From assembly GCA_020186115.1 (NCBI GenBank), contig WSYJ01000138.1:1-64000 (forward strand): a DNA stretch of 64,000 nucleotides. Direction: 5' to 3'. The position numbers and the translations under genes are program-made. A model generated the notes under the pieces. It searched no databases. It saw only the letters and a list, made by a program, of their open reading frames with translations, and was not told the DNA's origin. Each line of letters starts with the position of its first letter. Position 1 is the first letter of the stretch. Shown one piece after another: positions 58,357-64,000 of the stretch. Source of the DNA: Histomonas meleagridis (Eukaryota > Parabasalia > Tritrichomonadida > Dientamoebidae).

Positions 58357-59556
58357 GTTATTTCATTTTGATTTTTTATTGACTTTAAGACGTCTGAAGC
58401 ACGCGCCACAGTGGGCGCCACACATCTGGGCAATGAAGGCTTGTGATTGATACTTTATGGCTTATTCTTGTCTCTCCGCACTATTTTTCAATCGCGCAGG
58501 AATCGACGGCCGTTGTGTCACTGGAAGATTACCAGAAGGCGGACATGTATGGAATTGGCTTGAACTTGCTGGTGATTGGTACGCTTACGATAGCACAGGA
58601 TCTTCAGAAAGATTCTTCATAATGGGAATTAATACGACTTTTCATACTTCAATATATTCATATACTAAGGGTCAATTAGATTATACTCTTCCAGTTAGTG
58701 TTGAGCTTTATCAATATAAAGCATATTTATCTGATCCACCGAAAGGTATGCCAGTTTTATATCAAAAAGAAGCAACAGATTCTGGTAGAATTGGATCGAA
58801 TCTTAAGTGGATATTAGAAAATGGACTTCTTACTATTAAAGGAAATGGAGAAATGCGTGATTTGGAAAACGAAACACTTGTTCCATGGAAGAATTTCACT
58901 GGTAATATTACAAATCTTGAGATTGAAGAAGGTGTTACATCTATTAGAGCTTATGCATTTTATAATGTTAAGGGTCTTACATACGAAAATTGCACGGATA
59001 AATTGGATTCAATTAAAATAATTGGTGAAAAGGCATTTTCTGATATGGAGAATGTTCTTCAAGTTTTAAAAGAGAAAGGGTTAAAGACAATCGATGATTT
59101 AAAGTTTTTAGAAGAAAATGCTAAAACTGAAATTTTTATAAAATACAAATATCAAATGCAACCTCACAAAAACAATTAAATGAAATTCTTAAAGATGCAA
59201 AAAATAAATTAAATGAAAATGAAAAATCACAAAAAACAAATGCAAAGAATAAAATTAATCAATTAACTTTTCTTGGAAGTGATTTAATTAAAGATTATGA
59301 AGAAGAAATCGATCAAGCAACAGATATTGAAGCAATTAATAAAATTGTTGAAAAAGCGCAATCACAAAACGAAGAATTAGAAACGAATAAAAAACAATTA
59401 GCAAAAGAAGAAATCCAAAAGTTGGAAAAATTGGGCGATTTGCAAAAAGAGTATATCGAAAGATTAAATAAGGCTCAAACAGAACAAGAACTTAATCAAA
59501 TTTTAGAAGAAGCGAAAGCTAAAAATGAAGAAATAAATTTTAAACAAAATAAATAA
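58357..59556 (+). pseudogene. Bacterial-type transglutaminase-like/LRR/GA-module protein gene, decayed
   Basis: The frame opens near 58357 without a start: LKHAPQWAPHIWAMKACD, in-frame TGA at 58448-58450, then YFMAYSCLSALFFNRAGIDG and GGHVWNWLELAGDWYAYDST. This is a transglutaminase-like (TGc) core with Cys in KACD, His in GHVWN and Asp in AYDST. A bacterial LRR_5-type lead (RIGSNLKWILENGLLTIKGN, GVTSIRAYAFYNV) follows. Near 59130-59160 the frame shifts by one; the rest to TAA at 59554 is helical, in GA/FIVAR-like modules (QLNEILKDAKNKLNENEK, LGDLQKEYIERLNKAQTEQE). This domain set is typical of cell-wall proteins of Firmicutes, so lateral transfer is likely. The front is missing, and a stop and a frameshift show it is dead. 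Confidence 0.8.
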
Positions 59557-59559
59557 ATA

Positions 59560-60949
59560 TCTTTATCATTAATATCAATTCCTTCTTGTTCAAGAAGTAT
59601 TTTAACTATTTCGGTGTAACCAAATTCAGATGCACAAATAAGTGCTGTTTCAAATAATTCCCAAATAAAAATTTTAAAATATTAAATTATTGTAAAAAAT
59701 ATTATATTAAACAAATAAATATTTTTAGCATTAATATCAATTCCTTCTTGATTTAAAAGATATTCAACGAGTTCAATGTTCCCTAATTCGGGAGAGTATG
59801 CAAAAATATTTTTTGGAATTGTATTTTCTTTCAGAAAATACTTAATGAGATAAAGATTTCCAATTTTTACCATATTATTGAGAATATTTTCATTTATTTT
59901 CATTCCATTTTTCTGTAAAAACATAAAAACTTCAATGTTCCAAAACATAATACATAGAGAGCCTAATTTTTCTATATCATCAATTTCGACAATTTTATTT
60001 TCATAAGGATATTTAAAAATATCATTTCGATGAAATTCAATTGCTGTTTCATATGCATCTTTAAATGATGAATGATTTTGTTCACATAAATGAATAATTT
60101 CTTCATTTCCACCTGCAATTGCATATTTACCTGTGTTTTCTACTTTAGCACCATTCATAAGTAAATATTTAAAACATTTAATTGAAGAAAAAATGCTGCA
60201 TAATCAATTAATGAGACATTTTCTTCATTAATAAATGAACATCTTTCATAAAGTGATGGTTTAATTGTTTGATTAAAATCAAATTTTGGTTGTGATGTTA
60301 TTTCTTGAAGTTTTTCAATTTCATCATTTCGAATTATTTTTGCAATTTCATTTGGATTATGTCCTTCTTTGATTAATTTCTTATGAAGTTCCCATTCATT
60401 CTTTGATAATTCTTCATAATTAGCAATGATTTGGTTAAAAGAGCTAAAATTTTTTTGTTTATAAATTTCTTCTTTAGACATATAATGGATAAAATATGGA
60501 TTTTTCTCATCTTACAATATTTTTAGATCAAGAATATTATTTTCATACATTTTCAAAAGTGGATAATATAATTTTTGCTCGTAAATTCCTGTGTAATTTG
60601 GATCGAGGTCAATAAATTTTGCAAAAAGAAGAAAATTAGTAAAAACATCAAAAATTTTAGATTTGACTTTATTGGTTTCTTGAAATTTTTCAATTTCTTT
60701 CATAAAATTCAAATATATATCGAAATCATTCTTTTCAATAAAAATACAGATAATAACATAATGACTCATAACGGCATTAAATGAATATGGATAACTATAA
60801 TCAAATATGGAAATAATTGATTGAGCTGCTTGAGAAATATTTTCTTTATTTAAACCAAATATGATTTGTTGAATTGATTTAATGATTTTCATTTCTTTTG
60901 TTCCTGGTTTTTGATTGTTTTCTTGTAAGTTACTCTTTTTCTCCAACAT
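59560..60949 (-). pseudogene. DUF3447/ankyrin protein gene, second locus, interrupted
   Basis: ATG 60949 starts a helical N-terminal domain (145 residues) that ends at an in-frame TAA (60512-60514). Ten codons later the same frame continues (MSKEEIYKQKNFSSFNQIIA, WELHKKLIKEGHNPNEIAKI, IIRNDEIEKLQEITSQ). At the A/T run 60188-60193 one base is missing relative to the expected frame; the DUF3447 block follows in the next frame (MNGAKVENTGKYAIAGGNEE, IIHLCEQNHSSFKDAYETAI), then ankyrin-like helices to GNIELVEYLLNQEGIDINAK, where the array spacer begins. One further unit lies at 59560-59650. It is closely similar to the locus at 46.8-48.0 kb in order and lesions. Confidence 0.78.
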
Positions 60950-61598
60950 GAAACAAAAAATAATGTCAGTTTTAACTCCCCCTCAAATCAATTTGCCACA
61001 CGTCATCTCATATAAATAGATTTTATCAAAGGGCTATGAAATGTAAAGGGAAATAGGCTGAGAAAAAAAATTATTACGTTTACAAGCTATCATTTATTTA
61101 TGGTAATCTTTAATTAAAAAATTTCTTGAGTGTGAAAGCAAAAATTTTTTATAGACATTATAAAGCATTAATTTAATTATAATTTTTTTTCATTCTTTGT
61201 GTGGAATATATAATATAACAATGTAAAGTTAATAGAGCAAATGCAAGTATTGCTTTCTATTCTAGAATTAATAATACAACTACTGAAAGTCTTAAACCTA
61301 CACATCATATGTAAATAAGGTGCTCCCCAACCTGATACTGGTATCTTTAAAGCGGAGTCTAAAAAAAAACATAAATTTTCAAAATAATTTTTAAATATAA
61401 AATCTCATAAATGTAAGTATTATAACAATAATAGATCTTTAATAAATAATAAAACTTTTATTGAGGAGTTACAAGATTTATAACAAAATAAATAATATTA
61501 CGACAAAAATGTCACTCATAAAAAAAAGTAAATACAATAAGCGATGGTTTACATAGCAACATATTAAAAGTTAATTTATCTTCATAATGTTTTATATG
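60950..61598. other. Intergenic region
   Basis: AT-rich. The left end is the promoter of the ankyrin locus; the rest is 3' flank of the next gene. Nothing further recognised. Confidence 0.5.
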
Positions 61599-62171
61599 TT
61601 ACGCTGAAAGTTGTTTTTCTTTATCCTGAGGACAACTACAAAACGGACACAAAATAAGAATTACATCCAGTACAAATGAAATGACATATAAATAAAAGAA
61701 CGCTTCGATGCTTGAGTGATATTTATTACATGTTTCTTTATCAAATCGCAATGCTTGTGTTTGGATATTTCTGATGCTTGAACACTTATTTGGTGCTGAA
61801 TAAGCAAAATAGCATATATCTGATGATAAATTGAATAATAGAATTAAAAATAATATAATTAAATAAATGTGGTATATCCTACCAGGGATTTTTTGACGGA
61901 TTTTGATTGGAATAATCAAGAAAATTATAATAAAAAAGGCAAGAACAATTGGTGACACCCATGAAATAGTAGTCATAACATATAAAATATACAAGTTGTA
62001 ACTAATGTTTTCAGAATCTATTGAGTAATCATATCTAATTTTACTCCAATGAATTCCAGACAAAATAGTAAATGCAATGCAACAAATGATAATTACTAAA
62101 ATAAGTATAAAAATAATAACAAAATATGAAAGAAAAATAGCGCTTTCAGTAGGTGAAAATGTAATACTCAT
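61599..62171 (-). CDS. Four-helix membrane protein, tetraspanin-like layout
   Basis: 190 residues, ATG 62171. Four hydrophobic helices lie at about 10-35, 60-88, 97-117 and 160-182. The loop between helices 3 and 4 has three cysteines (CYFAYSAPNKC and ETCNKY), and the tail ends CPFCSCPQDKEKQLSA, a likely palmitoylation site. The layout (short first loop, longer Cys-containing second loop) resembles tetraspanins, but the CCG signature is missing, so the name is not given. A plasma-membrane organiser is a reasonable guess. Confidence 0.6.
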   Translation of the reverse strand: MSITFSPTESAIFLSYFVIIFILILVIIICCIAFTILSGIHWSKIRYDYSIDSENISYNLYILYVMTTISWVSPIVLAFFIIIFLIIPIKIRQKIPGRIYHIYLIILFLILLFNLSSDICYFAYSAPNKCSSIRNIQTQALRFDKETCNKYHSSIEAFFYLYVISFVLDVILILCPFCSCPQDKEKQLSA

Positions 62172-62684
62172 TTCGAAAAAAAACTTTGAACATATCTGAA
62201 GAAATCACTTTTCATGTCAAACAAACTTTATCAAAAAAAATTGATAGTAGGCTTATGTTAAGCAATGAACACAAATTCCAAGGATTTGTAAAACATGAGT
62301 CCTATTATGCTTTGTTGCAAAAAATTCTTATCAAAAGTATTTTTTTTTATCATAATATCCAATATGAATTTCAAGAATAAATACTGTTTTAAAACAAAAT
62401 AATTTTTAAATCTCATTTTGAAATACTGTCAATATTTTAAATGTACTAGGCAATTTTATATCAAAGAAAATGTTAGTGAACATTTATTTTGTCATGTACT
62501 CCAAGTGTGTTATTTTCATCCATGTTAAAAGTAATTTTTTGTGTTTCCGACAAGTAAACTTCAAAGCAATTTTTTACAGATGCTAAGAAAGAAGAAAAAA
62601 TTGATCTTTTATTAAAACTTACTTACATATGCAAGTGTATATTTCGTCACTAAAACATATTCAACAAAAAATCAGAAATTTTAT
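62172..62684. other. Intergenic region
   Basis: AT-rich. A short plus-strand ORF (62186-62380) has no protein-like pattern. Nothing else seen. Confidence 0.5.
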
Positions 62685-64000
62685 TTACCAAATCGTGCAT
62701 TCAGGGGTCATATTAAGTTTTTCCTGATAGAAATTCATCTTTTCTTCGGAAGGTGCCACTCCAAAATCGCCTTCTGAATACACTCTTATTAATTCTATCA
62801 AAGCGAATCGATCATTCTGCTTTGCGCCATTTTCCAAAATTTCCAAAATTCGTTCATTATTTGGTGGGTTTTCTTCTTTTAACAATTTTATAGCGACATC
62901 TAAAAATTGGAAATTTTGGTTATCGAACATAAATTGACATAACTCCAAAGCTCTTTTTTGGATTTTTGGCAACATTTCCCTTTCCCATTTGCATAAATTT
63001 TAATTAAAGTATCAATAACTTTATAGTAATTCATTTTAATTAATTCTTCACATATATCGACAGCTTTTTTGTACATTTTGTTCTATTCCATTACCATTTA
63101 AATATATTAATGCCATGTTATGCATTGCCATTGTGTCCCCCTTTCTTTCTTGCCATTTCGAAATATTCTAAAGCTTTCGGAATATTTTTCATTTCTTCAT
63201 CTTGTGAATAAAGTACACCTAAATTATAAATTGCATTTAAATGTCCTTTTTTAGCAGCAGCTTCATAATACTCGGATGCTTTATTTAAATCCTTTTCGAC
63301 TCCTTTTCCATAATGATACATAACACCTAAATTAGTTAATGCTTGAACATGGTTATTACTTGCTGCTTTTTGATATAATTCTAAAGATTTCTTTTTATTT
63401 TTTAGGTATTCCTTCACCTTTTTGATACATTAAAGCTAAGTTATAAGTACAATCATCATCACCTAATTCAGAACCTTTTTCATAATAATATAATGATTTA
63501 TAAGGATCTTTTTCCCTATAAATTTCAGCTAATTTTTTCATCGAATTTAAATCACCTAATTCAGAAGCTTTCGTTAAAAGTTCGATTGATCTTTTCGTAT
63601 TACGTGGCACAAAATGTCCTGGTGTATTAACTAGTAAATTTGCTAAGTTATACATTGAACGTGTATGATTTTTTAAGATTGCTTCTTCATAACATTCAAC
63701 AGACCTTTGAATAAGACTCGTGTTCTTCCCAATATATTCATAATATTCTCCTAACGAACATAATGCATCAGGATTCTTAGTTTTGGCTGATTCAACTAAA
63801 ATTCTTCCACATTTCCCTAAATCTGGTGGAATCTCTTTAACCATCGCGATAAAGCATCGCAAGTCTTATTGTGCAATTAAAATACCCTATTTTCTGATCC
63901 TGTTTCTAATAATTCAATTGCTTTTTGACAATCATAGGGAACATTTTCTCCACTTAAATATTGTAATGCAAGATTATATATAGAATGAGCAAAACCCTTT
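62685..64000 (-). pseudogene. Sel1-repeat protein gene with many frameshifts, cut by the window edge
   Basis: Read leftward from 64000, Sel1 repeats follow each other in changing frames: HSIYNLALQYLSGENVPYDC plus QKAIELLETGSEN, then NCTIRLAMLYRDG, then IPPDLGKCGRILVESAKTKN, RSMYNLANLLVN and CTYNLALMYQKGEGIPK (frame to 63395), then LELYQKAASNNHVQALTNLG with VMYHYGKGVEKDLNKASEYY (to 63118), then ALIYLNGNGIEQN, and finally a C-terminal helical part (62975-62685). At least five indels separate the pieces, mostly in A/T runs. The protein would have been a soluble Sel1 scaffold. The 5' end lies outside the window. Confidence 0.8.

Noticed and set aside
13594-58450. A variant genetic code in which TAG, TAA or TGA is read as sense.
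   Set aside because: Clean housekeeping genes end normally with TAA (CCT8, uL15, eL41, V-ATPase C) and TAG (exportin-like), and the intact BAR-like gene ends with TGA. In-frame stops occur only in genes that also show other decay or are otherwise doubtful.

Overview
This 64-kb, strongly AT-rich window comes from a trichomonad protist, most probably Tritrichomonas (T. foetus or a close relative). The clearest marker is an initiator-binding protein of the IBP39 type (26255-27253), a factor known from trichomonads. Trichomonad-type core promoters sit 6-11 nt before start codons: an Inr upstream of alpha-actinin and of ribosomal protein eL41, and a CCTTTT element upstream of uL15. Other lineage marks are a BspA-type leucine-rich surface protein pair, DUF3447/ankyrin and Sel1 families, essentially intron-free genes and compact intergenic DNA. 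No CRISPR, operon, rRNA or tRNA was seen.

Left part (1-20 kb): a ubiquitin-fold protein cut by the window edge, an IPT-domain membrane protein, a BAR-like coiled-coil protein, a frameshifted orphan gene, an outer-dynein-arm docking protein, a small ankyrin protein, two membrane or secretory proteins, a TBC Rab-GAP, a UBAC2/rhomboid-like protein, a broken synapsin-like gene, a macro-domain-like protein and AP-3 delta with its ear in a shifted frame.

Middle (20-40 kb): a decayed C2/TerD-like gene, a large type I surface protein with a proline/lysine/glutamine tail, IBP39, a Golgi glycosyltransferase-like protein, the 25-codon eL41 gene, VPS33, V-ATPase subunit C, a Sel1-repeat membrane protein, an unusual Rho GTPase, uL15, a myristoylated DUF4476-like protein and an ankyrin-unit array.

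Right part (40-64 kb): tandem BspA-like genes that are both broken, a long ankyrin/DUF3447 locus in decay, alpha-actinin, an exportin-like HEAT protein, a PP4/PP6-type phosphatase, CCT theta, a decayed bacterial-type transglutaminase/GA-module gene, a second ankyrin/DUF3447 locus, a four-helix membrane protein and a Sel1 pseudogene running off the edge.

Functionally the intact genes form a housekeeping set: membrane traffic (AP-3, VPS33, TBC, V-ATPase, Rho), cytoskeleton and flagella, translation, folding and transcription. They are interleaved with expanding and decaying surface, ankyrin and Sel1 families. The most unusual structural signal is a recurrent ~170-bp unit, in which a single ankyrin repeat is separated from the next by a conserved ~70-nt AT-rich spacer that breaks the frame. 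It occurs at many loci on both strands. All three standard stop codons end intact genes here, so in-frame stops are read as real interruptions.
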